From Streptomyces sp. LUP30 (GTDB lineage: Bacteria; Actinomycetota; Actinomycetes; Streptomycetales; Streptomycetaceae): DNA of 64,000 nt. Each line of letters begins with the position of its first letter. The stretch's first letter is position 1. This document shows, piece by piece, positions 56,750 to 64,000 of the stretch. The notes beneath the pieces are model-generated. The model was not told the origin of the DNA. It did no database searches and saw only the letters and a list, made by a program, of their open reading frames with translations. The stretch is taken from NCBI RefSeq assembly GCF_001746365.1, contig NZ_MJAJ01000004.1, positions 124,001 to 188,000 on the forward strand, written 5' to 3'. The translations under genes and the position numbers were made by a program.

Positions 56750-58192
56750 CCCGCCGCCTGCTGCTCAGCTACCTCGCCCTGGCCGTACTGGTACTCGCCG
56801 GGCTGGAGGTCCCGCTCGGCTTCATCTACGCACGAGGGGAGACCTCCCGCGCCTCCCAGAGCGTTGAACGCGACGCGTCCATGCTCGCAGAGGTCACCGA
56901 AGAGAACATCGAGAAAGGCCAGTTCGGCGCGCTGCCGGACGTCGTCGGCGACTACGCCGAACGCACCGGCGGCCACGTCGTCGTCACCGACAAGCAGGGC
57001 GTCGTCCTGGCCGACTCCGACCCCGCCGGCCCCACCGGCATCAGCATCGCCGCGCAGCCGGACATCGCCCGCGCCCTGCGCAACCAGCCCACCGTCACCA
57101 CGGCGACCGACACCGCGGGCCGGGACGTCCTGTCGGCCACCATGCCCGGCGCCTCGGGCACCACCATCCGCGGCGCCCTGCGCCTGACCTACCCGCTGGA
57201 CCACGTCAGCACCCGGGTGCACCGGATCTGGGGCGCGCTCGCGCTCGCCGGGGCCTGCATCCTCGCGCTGGTCGCGCTGGTCGCGTTCAGCCTGGCCCGG
57301 TGGATCACCCGCCCCCTGCGCACCCTGGAAGCCGCGACCGCCCAGCTCGCCGAGGGACAGCTCACCCACCCGCCCGACGCCACCACCGGACCCACCCGAA
57401 CTGCGCCGCCTCGCTGCCTCCTTCACTCACACCGCCGCCCGGCTGCAGCACCTGCTCAAGGCCCAGCAGGCGTTCGCCTCGGAAGCCTCCCACCAGCTGA
57501 AAACCCCGCTGACCGGGCTGCGGTTGCGGCTGGAAAACTTCGAGCCCTACCTCGACCCGCGCGCTCACGGCAGCCTGGAGGAAGCCGTCGGCGAGGTCGA
57601 ACGCCTCGGCCGGATGGTTCAGGGGCTCCTTGCCCTGGCCCGCCTGGAGAACACCGCCACCACCCCCGAACCCGTCGACCTCGACGCCGTCGTCGCCGAA
57701 CGGGTCGCGATGTGGGAACCGCTGGCCGCAGAGCAGTACGTCACCCTCGACATCACCGGCCCTCCCGCCGGCCCCGTGTGGGCGATCCCCGGCGCCCTGG
57801 AGCAGATCATCGACAACCTCCTCGCCAACGCCCTGCGCGTCTCCCCGCCCAGCACCACCATCACCCTGCACCGCACCCCCGGCACCGAACTCCACATCAT
57901 CGACCAGGGCCCCGGCATGAACGACGCCGACCGCGCACGCGCCTTCGACCGCTTCTGGCGTTCTTCCGACTCCCACCACGACGGCACCGGCCTCGGCCTG
58001 CCCATCGTCCGCCACCTCGTGGACGCCTCCGGCGGTTCCATCTCCCTTCACCCCGCTCCCGGCACCGGCCTCGATGCCCGCATCCACCTGCGGCCCGTGA
58101 CCGCGCGCCCGCGTGGACCGCGCCCGGGCGGGGAAGACTTCGCCTCCCGCCGTGCCCTCAGCCGGGAAACGCAGACAGCCGGTCGCGGGTGA
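56746..58192 (+). pseudogene. Sensor histidine kinase with a frameshift
   Basis: Residues 1-205 read in frame from ATG 56746: two membrane helices, an extracytoplasmic sensor region and a HAMP segment (SLARWITRPLRTLEAATAQLAEGQLTHPPDATTGP). Near 57388-57400 the frame changes to the +1 phase, where the rest of HAMP and the kinase core continue: H-box SEASHQLKTPLT, NLLANALRVSP, DQGPGMNDADR, GTGLGLPIVRHL, stop 58192. One extra base in the CCCACCC run would explain it. It may be a real mutation or a sequencing error, since the rest is well preserved. Confidence 0.75.
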
Positions 58193-58226
58193 GATCGTGC
58201 AGGGCACGGTCAGATCCCGAAGGACG

Positions 58227-58840
58227 AAGCGGCTGGACCGCACCTTCAGTCTGTGGCGCGGCGTAGGCGGCGGCAGCTTCGCTCTGGTCGACGGCGCCAT
58301 CGTCACCCAGCCCGGCGGCAGCGAACTGGGCCTCCTCTACTACGCCCGCCAGTCCTTCAGCGACTTCGTCCTGCGACCGCAGTTCCGCATCGCAGAGGTC
58401 CAGGTCCGGAATCTTCGTACGCTCCCGCGACCCGCGACAGCCCGTCCCCGACCGGGCCGACCCCACCCGCCTGATCCCGTACAACAACCAGCACTGGGCT
58501 CGCCGTCGACACCGGCTTCGAGATCCAGATCGACGAGACCGCGGCACCCGACGGACAGGACATGCACCGCACCGGAGCCGTCTACGGGATCGCCGTACCC
58601 GTCGGCCAGGCCTACCAACGGCCCGCCCCGCTGATCCCCTGACAGTGGACGGACTACGAGATCGAGGTCCGCGGCGACACGTACACCGTGCGCCTGAACG
58701 GAACCCAGACCTCCCTGTTCACCAACGCGGACACATGGCGCGGAAAGCCGGCCACCGCAGACCCGGCTTCGGGCTTCATCGGCCTTCAGGCCCACACCGG
58801 CAAGGTCGCCTTCCGGAACATCCGCATCAAAGAACTCTGA
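58227..58840 (+). pseudogene. Remnant of a DUF1080-type (concanavalin-like) protein
   Basis: Pieces in several frames match a DUF1080/3-keto-disaccharide hydrolase-type domain: LWRGVGGGSFALVDGAIVTQPGGSELGLLYYARQSFSDF, then FEIQIDETAAPDGQDMHRTGAVYGIA, then QWTDYEIEVRGDTYTVRLNGTQTSLFTNADTWRGKP ... FRNIRIKEL. An in-frame TGA stands before QWTDYEI (near 58640) and at least one frameshift lies near 58410. Clearly non-functional. Members are secreted or cytoplasmic hydrolases of sugar esters or ketosides. Confidence 0.65.
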
Positions 58841-58916
58841 CGAGCACCCCGGCCGGCGCGGCAGCCCCTCCAACTACGCTCGCCCTAGACGTTTGGCTCA
58901 TGACTGCGGCCATAGA

Positions 58917-58946
58917 GGCTCTGCCCCCCACCCATGGGGCAGAGCC
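58917..58946 (+). terminator. Terminator beyond the DUF1080 remnant
   Basis: GGCTCTGCCCC and its exact complement (11 base pairs) over an 8-base loop. Confidence 0.65.
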
Positions 58947-59124
58947 CCTGCGCGTTGGAAGGGAGATCCGCTGCGCGCGACTTCGAGACCCGTTTCCGAG
59001 CTGGCGCAATCCGCTCGACGGCCCGGTGTCTCCGGCCGTCCGGGGCGGTGTCGGGACGCAGTCGGGACACAAGCACAGGAACAGACCGACAAAGACGAAG
59101 GGATGCCGACACGTCCCACCCATT

Positions 59125-59140
59125 CTGACCTGCGAAAACG
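59125..59140 (+). repeat. Arm-type 16-base motif, copy 2
   Basis: CTGACCTGCGAAAACG, 45 bases left of the right attachment repeat. Confidence 0.6.
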
Positions 59141-59184
59141 TCATGAACGAGCGTGGACGGGCAAGGACCGCCAAGATCCTCGAA

Positions 59185-59231
59185 GGACTCATAATCCGTC
59201 GGCCGTGGGTTCGAGTCCCACCCGCCCCACT
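59185..59231 (+). repeat. attR-like 47-base repeat (tRNA 3' fragment)
   Basis: Exact copy of 52530-52576 without the 5' half of the tRNA, so it is not a functional tRNA gene. It marks the right junction of the island, or the junction between two tandem islands. Confidence 0.85.
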
Positions 59232-59242
59232 TGTGCAGGCTT

Positions 59243-59258
59243 CTGACCTGCGGAAACG
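59243..59258 (+). repeat. Arm-type 16-base motif, copy 3
   Basis: CTGACCTGCGGAAACG, 11 bases right of the right repeat, at nearly the same distance as copy 1 from the left repeat. Confidence 0.6.
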
Positions 59259-59355
59259 TCTCTCCTGAGGTTTCGGAACGTCAACTCGGGCTCATCGGAC
59301 TGCATCCGCTGCTCGCGAGTACAACGATGCTCCGACCGGAGGTCGTCGCTCTGCA

Positions 59356-59371
59356 CTGACCTGCGTAAACG
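59356..59371 (+). repeat. Arm-type 16-base motif, copy 4
   Basis: CTGACCTGCGTAAACG, 113 bases right of copy 3. On the left flank the partial word TTGACCTGCG stands at 52701, 114 bases from copy 1, so the pair spacing is conserved. Confidence 0.6.
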
Positions 59372-59554
59372 GGTTAGACGGGATCTGTAGCAGCGACCCG
59401 AACCAGCATCCGAGGGCGAAATCGGGGACGCTGTGAGGACGCAGGGATCGCGACAGGTTGTCTGCGAGCCGCCTTTGCCGAGACGACTGCAACAGGCGCA
59501 GCGGGCGCTGCTTATCCGCCAGCATCGCCTCAGTGGAGGCCGTGGCACGACGGG

Positions 59555-59583
59555 GGCCCGCCCCGGTCAAGCCGGGACGGGCC
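59555..59583 (-). terminator. Terminator of the LamG protein gene
   Basis: GGCCCG-n1-CCCGG and CCGGG-n1-CGGGCC (11 pairs with one mismatch) around a 5-base loop, 25 bases past the stop codon on the minus strand. Confidence 0.65.
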
Positions 59584-59608
59584 ATGGGCGGAGCGCCGAG
59601 CGTGCGGC

Positions 59609-62600
59609 TCAGTCGAGCTGGGCGACCTTGGGGCTGTCGCCCGTGGCCGACGCGTCGGCTGGGGGCAGGGCGGTGGGGTAGATGCGGATGTTGCTGATGG
59701 CCGCGTTGGCGTACTCGCCGTAGGCACTGGAGGAGAGCTTGCGGCCGATCTGGAGGGGGCCGGTGGCGTTCCAGGGGGTGTAGGTCCAGTCCCTGGTGGC
59801 GGTGAGCCTGCCGTTGACGTACAGGCGGATCTCCTTGGCGGTGGCGTCGTAGACGCCGACCAGGTGGGTCCACTGACCGGTCGTGGCCTTGCTGCCGTAG
59901 GCGGCTCGCCATACGGCACCGGAGGCGTCGGTGCTGTGCCGGCCGAAGGCCCAGGCCTGGGCACCGGAGGAGTAGTACAGCTGGAAGCCGTTGTTGGTGG
60001 TGCCGTTCTGGGAGACGAACGTGCTGTTGACGGAGAGCGAGTTGAGCTTGACCCAGGCGGAGACCGTGAAGCTCTTCGAGGTGTCCATGGCGGGCGCCGT
60101 GGTGGCGCCGTATCCGGTGGTGCCGTTCAGGCTGAGGAACTTGCCCCGGGTGGTGTCGGCGCCCCAGGTGTAGGCGCCGGACAGGGTGGCGCCCAGGGCG
60201 CCGGTGCTGTCGGTGGTGGTGGTGCCGGCGCCTTCGGCGAGCTGCCACCAGTGGGTGGCGGTGTCCGTCACCGAGCCCAGGGAGACCGGCGCAGCGAAGT
60301 CGTAGGTGGGCGGGGAGGTGAGGACGGGGCTCTGCCGGTAGTTGTACTCGATGAGCTGACCGGACGTGTCGACGGTGTAGAGATCGGGAAGCCCGTCCGG
60401 ACCTCCGGGGTCGGTTGCGCCGATCTTGACGGGGCTGTTGAGGTCGCCGGGTGAGGCGACGACGGGGTAGGAGGCAGGTGGCAGGGTGAGCCGCAGGCTG
60501 GTGTGGATGGTGGGGTGGAGCAGGGACGGCACCAGGGTGCTGGTGTCGACGGTGATCGGGTAGCTGTAGAGCTCGCCGGTTGCGTTGTCGCGGGACCACA
60601 GGACGGGGCTGCTCTTGAAGGTGCCCGCCGCGATCAGCGTCTGGCCCGTCCAGTCGCCGTCGCCGAGCAGGATCGGGTTCTTCAGGTGGTAGCCGCCGTC
60701 GGACTGGTAGATCCACAGTTCTTTGTTCTCGACGGTGATCACGGCCGGGTAGTCGTTGGTGTTGCCGAAAACGTTGCCCGGCGTGATGAGCTGGCTGATG
60801 TTCCAGCTCTGGCTGTTGTAGTCGGTGCCGCGGCAGCGCGTGTCGTCCGCCACGATGTCGGACGGTGCGCAAGCGTCCTTGGCGATGACGTCGAACCGTC
60901 TGCCGATGAAGCCGCCGAACGTGGAGTACGGGCTCCTCGGGAAGGACGCGTCGTCGACCGGGTCCTGGTCGTTCTTGACGACGTAGAGCTGCTTGCTCGT
61001 CTTGTTGTACGCGAAGAGGTCGTCGACGTTTGTGCCGTGCAGGTTGCCGCGGTGGGCGATGAGGTAGTTGTTCCAGCCGGTGCCGTCGGGTGAGTCGGCG
61101 GCGGTGGCCACGGTGACCGGGCCGGTGACGGCCGGCGGGGTGCCGGTGACGGGGCCGCTCGGGACCGGGTCGGTGTTCTGGGCGGGGTCGCTGTTGCCCG
61201 GGACGAGGTTGAGGTCGCCGGTCTTGGTGGTGGCGAGCAGGTCGGGAACGCCGTCGCCGGAGATGTCACCGGGCTTGATCGTGGTGGCCGGGTTCCAGGG
61301 GATGGTGAAGGTGTAGCCGGAGGGAGCGGTGGAGATGTTGCCGGCCTTGTCGACGCCGGCCACGTACAGGGTGTGTACGCCCCAGTCGCGGATCGGGACA
61401 GGGATGGTGGCGGTGGACCTGCCCTGGCTGTCGGTGCCGGTGATCGTGGTGCTCTGGCCGTCGGCGGCGGTGGGCGGGGAGTCGAGTTGCCACAGGAAGG
61501 AGTCCATGCCGCTGGACTTGCAGGGGCCGGGGACACAGCTGGTGTCGGCTGCCGGGCTGTCTGCGCCGGCCACGGTGAAGTTCGTGGTCTTGCCCGGGCC
61601 GGCGTAGACCACCGGGTCGGCGGGACCGGAACCGACTGGAGGGAACGACGCGTTGCCGGTCACCTCCGGAGTTGCCGGTGCCGTGAAGTCGGTGGAGAAC
61701 CAGCAGTGGTCGGATGTCGTGGACTTCAGGTCGGAGACCGAGTCGTCCTCGGCGTAGACATCCCAGCCGTACTGGTGGCCGTCCTTCAAAGTGGCGCCGA
61801 TCTTCACCGCCGCGTCGGTGCCGGAGGCGAGGAAGGCGCTGGTCGGGGTCGATACGTCGGCCCCACTGCCGTCGCCGTCCGGATCGACCGTGCGGTCCCA
61901 GACGTGGTAGTGCGCCTTGACGTTCTCGCCGGACATCTGGGTGGTGACGGTGGAGTGCAGGGTGATGTTGCTGCCGGCATCCGAGTAGGTGGTGGCGCCG
62001 ATCCAGCCCACGCCGCTCGTGGTGCAGGCGGCCGACGCGCCGGTGGCGGCCGGGGTGATGTGGAGATTGGACGGTACGGCGGGTGGGATGTCGAACTTGG
62101 TGGTGAGGGTCAGCGTGGTCGACAGGCGCAGATAGTCGTCGTTGCCGGAGGTCTGCGACTCGTTTCCGTACAGGCCTATGGTCCAGGTGTTGGTGCCGGC
62201 GCCGAAGGTGCCGGCCGCGTCATAGCCGTCCCCGTCCTGGTCGGCGATCTTCTGGGCCTGGTCGGTGACGTGGAAGGTGGCGGTGCTGTTGCTGCAGGAG
62301 CTGTTGGAGTTGGCGCCGCTGGGCACGGTGTCGGTCACCGGCGGAAAGGCGGTGTCGTGGACGCCGGGCCGTGACAGCCAGTCGGTGCTGGAGCTGATCG
62401 CATTCGTGGTGTGGAGTGTGAGGGGCTGGTTCTGGCTGCAGTCCCAGCTGGCCGCGTAGGTGGTGGAGATCTTCACGTAGGCGTCGTAAACGACGAACGC
62501 CGGGTGCAGTCCGCTGGTGTTGATCGCCCAGTACGAGCGCTCCAGGCCGATACCGCAGACGCCGCCCCATCGCTGATAGCCCGCGCCCTGGCCGTTGGTC

Positions 62601-63616
62601 TGTGCCTTGTCGTACTGCGGTGAGTTGCTGCACGTCGAGCTGGAGTAGACCTCGGTGTAATGACCGGCGGTGGAGGACACCGGGTTGGTGTACGGGTCGA
62701 TGTACACCGGATAGGCGGTGTCCGGGGCAGTGAGCATGCCGGCGTCCGGGATCAGCGTCAGGGCCTTGTTCGTGGCGGTCATGCCCACGGGCTTGGTGTC
62801 GGCTCCGGGCCCGGGACCGTCCACGGAGGACGTCAAGCCGGCGGCCGGACCGGCCTCGTGGGAGGCGACGGGCGTCGAGCCGGAGTCCCACATCAGAGGC
62901 TGGGGGCTCGTGTAGGCCAGATCGCCGTCCAAGGCGGTGGCGCTCATGCTGTCGGACGAGGTGGTGGTCAGGGTGAGGCCCTGGGCGGCGGTGGCCAAGG
63001 TGAGCTTCTGCAGCTGGGGGTTGGCTGCGGCCTCGGCGTCGTGGACGATCAGGACGTCGCTGAAACCGCCTTGGTCTGTGACGGACACCGACAGATCCAC
63101 CCCCGGCAGCACAGAGGCGTACAGCGCGGTGTCACCGCTGACGTCCGGCTTCGGCAGAGTGAACGGCAGGGTGAGGGCCATGCTGGGCCCGTCGGCGTGG
63201 TTGAGGGTGACCAGAGGGCCGTCGCCGCCGCCGGAGAGGATGACCCCGTTCGGTGTGGCTCTGGGCGTGTACCTACCGTGGCCGTCCGGGACCAGGGTGC
63301 CGTCCACCTGGGTCCAGACGCCGTCCTTGAGGACCCGGGTCGGCAGCGCGCTCGTGGTGTTGGCGAAGGTGCCGTCCGGAAGTGCCTCGGTGGTGGAGAC
63401 CTCTGTGGTGAGGGCGTCGACGGGGACTGGTCGTCCGGTGGACATGGCCTGGCTCTGTGCGGCCAGCAGCGGATCCGCCGGGGTGGGCGCGAAGTCGTCG
63501 GCTGTGGCGGGCAGCACGGGCAAAGCCGTGAACAAGCCGAGTACGGTGGCGAAGAGGGCCAGACGATGAGTCGAGGCACTACGTCTGCGACCGGCGCGTA
63601 TCGGTGGTCTGAACAC
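59609..63616 (-). CDS. Very large secreted protein with C-terminal LamG domain
   Basis: 1335 residues. Signal peptide (about residues 1-41: VFRPPIRAGRRRSASTHRLALFATVLGLFTALPVLPATA). The N-terminal 400 residues contain PTRVLKDGVWTQVDGTLVPDGHGRYTPR and DTAYPVYIDPY segments typical of Streptomyces proteins often paired with RHS or toxin genes. Ig-like beta domains follow (about 560-780), then FG-GAP/VCBS-like repeats (DISGDGVPDLLATTKTGDLNLVPG near 782) and a LamG/concanavalin domain (about 1125-1320: WWQLAEGAGTTTTDSTGALGATLSG; WTHLVGVYDATAKEIRLYVNG). It binds glycans or surfaces outside the cell. GTG 63616 with GAAGGA upstream. Confidence 0.82.
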   Translation of the reverse strand: MFRPPIRAGRRRSASTHRLALFATVLGLFTALPVLPATADDFAPTPADPLLAAQSQAMSTGRPVPVDALTTEVSTTEALPDGTFANTTSALPTRVLKDGVWTQVDGTLVPDGHGRYTPRATPNGVILSGGGDGPLVTLNHADGPSMALTLPFTLPKPDVSGDTALYASVLPGVDLSVSVTDQGGFSDVLIVHDAEAAANPQLQKLTLATAAQGLTLTTTSSDSMSATALDGDLAYTSPQPLMWDSGSTPVASHEAGPAAGLTSSVDGPGPGADTKPVGMTATNKALTLIPDAGMLTAPDTAYPVYIDPYTNPVSSTAGHYTEVYSSSTCSNSPQYDKAQTNGQGAGYQRWGGVCGIGLERSYWAINTSGLHPAFVVYDAYVKISTTYAASWDCSQNQPLTLHTTNAISSSTDWLSRPGVHDTAFPPVTDTVPSGANSNSSCSNSTATFHVTDQAQKIADQDGDGYDAAGTFGAGTNTWTIGLYGNESQTSGNDDYLRLSTTLTLTTKFDIPPAVPSNLHITPAATGASAACTTSGVGWIGATTYSDAGSNITLHSTVTTQMSGENVKAHYHVWDRTVDPDGDGSGADVSTPTSAFLASGTDAAVKIGATLKDGHQYGWDVYAEDDSVSDLKSTTSDHCWFSTDFTAPATPEVTGNASFPPVGSGPADPVVYAGPGKTTNFTVAGADSPAADTSCVPGPCKSSGMDSFLWQLDSPPTAADGQSTTITGTDSQGRSTATIPVPIRDWGVHTLYVAGVDKAGNISTAPSGYTFTIPWNPATTIKPGDISGDGVPDLLATTKTGDLNLVPGNSDPAQNTDPVPSGPVTGTPPAVTGPVTVATAADSPDGTGWNNYLIAHRGNLHGTNVDDLFAYNKTSKQLYVVKNDQDPVDDASFPRSPYSTFGGFIGRRFDVIAKDACAPSDIVADDTRCRGTDYNSQSWNISQLITPGNVFGNTNDYPAVITVENKELWIYQSDGGYHLKNPILLGDGDWTGQTLIAAGTFKSSPVLWSRDNATGELYSYPITVDTSTLVPSLLHPTIHTSLRLTLPPASYPVVASPGDLNSPVKIGATDPGGPDGLPDLYTVDTSGQLIEYNYRQSPVLTSPPTYDFAAPVSLGSVTDTATHWWQLAEGAGTTTTDSTGALGATLSGAYTWGADTTRGKFLSLNGTTGYGATTAPAMDTSKSFTVSAWVKLNSLSVNSTFVSQNGTTNNGFQLYYSSGAQAWAFGRHSTDASGAVWRAAYGSKATTGQWTHLVGVYDATAKEIRLYVNGRLTATRDWTYTPWNATGPLQIGRKLSSSAYGEYANAAISNIRIYPTALPPADASATGDSPKVAQLD

Positions 63617-63855
63617 GTGGCGAGCTTCCTTCGGTTCGCGGGCAGCGGGGTGGGGGAAGCCCGATTGCCACTCGGCAGTGATCAATTTCGGCACAGAAAA
63701 TACACACGCTCTGCCAAGTAGAGGCACGGTCTTGTCATCGAGATGGCAAAGGGTCTTGAGTCGCGATCATGGCCGAACCTAGCCTCCGCTCGATCACTCG
63801 CACGTGTGGTCTGGCGATGTGACGGTCTCTCAAGGCCGTGTTCCGGGGGGTACGC
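63617..63855. promoter_or_regulatory. Divergent region between LamG protein and next secreted protein
   Basis: 239 bases, more A/T-rich than the surroundings near 63680-63710 (ATCAATTTCGGCACAGAAAAT), likely holding promoters for both divergent genes. No repeats or palindromes stand out. Confidence 0.4.
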
Positions 63856-64000
63856 GTGAGTGGCAGACGGCGATGGTTCGCGGGCGTGTGGCATCGAAGA
63901 TTCCTGAGTGGGCTGGGACCCTGGACGATTCCTGTCGCCCTCTTCGCGCTGCTCCTGCCGGCGGCGATCGCCACGGGCTTCGGCACCCCGGGATTCCTTC
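63856..64000 (+). CDS. Start of an exported protein (partial)
   Basis: GTG 63856 after GGGGGG (spacing 5) opens a frame that runs off the window: 48 residues with a basic N-terminus (SGRRRWFAGVWHRR) and a hydrophobic core (PVALFALLLPAAIATGFG), i.e. a signal peptide or signal anchor. The remainder is outside the window, so the function cannot be judged. Divergent from the LamG protein. Confidence 0.5.
   Translation, partial: MSGRRRWFAGVWHRRFLSGLGPWTIPVALFALLLPAAIATGFGTPGFL

Larger units (their letters stand above)
59232..59554. other. Right flank of the attachment repeat, no gene
   Basis: 323 bases with no supported gene. It contains arm motifs at 59243 and 59356 and a GGGGACGC-n6-GGACGC motif near 59420. 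Its first 200 bases resemble the sequence to the right of the left repeat (52577-52790), with shared segments around GACTGnATCCGCTGCTCGCGA. Confidence 0.5.

Noticed and set aside
59185..59231. A second tRNA gene
   Set aside because: The 5' half (acceptor 5' strand, D-arm) is missing; only the 3' part matches.
58645..59268. Plus-strand frame ending in the right attachment repeat
   Set aside because: It joins the tail of the DUF1080 remnant to the tRNA fragment; no ribosome site and no consistent coding signal.

Overview
The window is high-GC actinobacterial DNA, almost certainly a Streptomyces chromosome. Third codon positions are overwhelmingly G/C, GTG starts and ATGA/GTGA overlaps are common, and the set ppdK, nirBD, sirohydrochlorin chelatase, dgt, dnaG and an HrdA-type sigma factor is the familiar core neighbourhood of that genus. 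Species cannot be fixed from this sequence alone.

Layout: 1-7.4 kb holds the end of an unknown gene, an LTA-synthase-like membrane sulfatase, two glycoside hydrolases and a divergent ROK regulator. 7.4-10.75 kb is ppdK behind a 460-base leader rich in inverted repeats, ending in a strong terminator. 10.9-14.5 kb is a lower-GC patch with a small secreted protein and an ABC/FtsX exporter pair. 14.5-20.4 kb has a small Cys-containing protein, an SDR and the oxidoreductase-nirB-nirD operon, with a candidate GlnR box upstream. 20.5-24.6 kb carries a class F sortase, a surface protein that may be its substrate, a GGCT-fold protein and a secreted M4 protease. 24.6-29.9 kb has an unknown membrane protein, a DUF6215-like protein and a DHA2 efflux pump divergent from a TetR regulator across an array of regularly spaced operator-like repeats. 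29.9-32.0 kb is a molybdopterin nitrate reductase. 32.4-36.2 kb is a three-gene set: stand-alone adenylation domain, membrane flavoreductase-like protein and enoyl-CoA hydratase. 36.2-46 kb is core: SanA-like protein, sirohydrochlorin chelatase, dgt, a ferredoxin-reductase-like flavoprotein, dnaG, a nucleotidyltransferase pair and hrdA. 46-52 kb has a heterodimeric ABC exporter, an FGGY kinase and a YtxH-like protein. Then come two identical tRNA-Asn genes and a tRNA with anticodon CAU.

The last 11.5 kb is accessory. The 3' part of the CAU tRNA is repeated exactly (47 bases) 6.65 kb downstream, enclosing an island without an integrase. Its content is mostly decayed: an ArsR remnant, a DUF1775/YcnI copper protein, a PepSY-like lipoprotein, a frameshifted membrane protein, a response regulator with a frameshifted histidine kinase, and a DUF1080 remnant. 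Copies of a 16-base motif flank both attachment repeats, and the DNA to the right of each repeat is similar, so more than one related element probably integrated here. Beyond it lie a 1335-residue secreted LamG protein and the start of another exported protein.

Functionally, nitrate reductase, NirBD, the NirB-like flavoprotein and sirohydrochlorin chelatase (siroheme for NirB) make up assimilatory nitrate reduction dispersed over about 20 kb, apparently tied together by GlnR-like sites. Most features are clear by family. Exact starts were chosen from ribosome binding sites.
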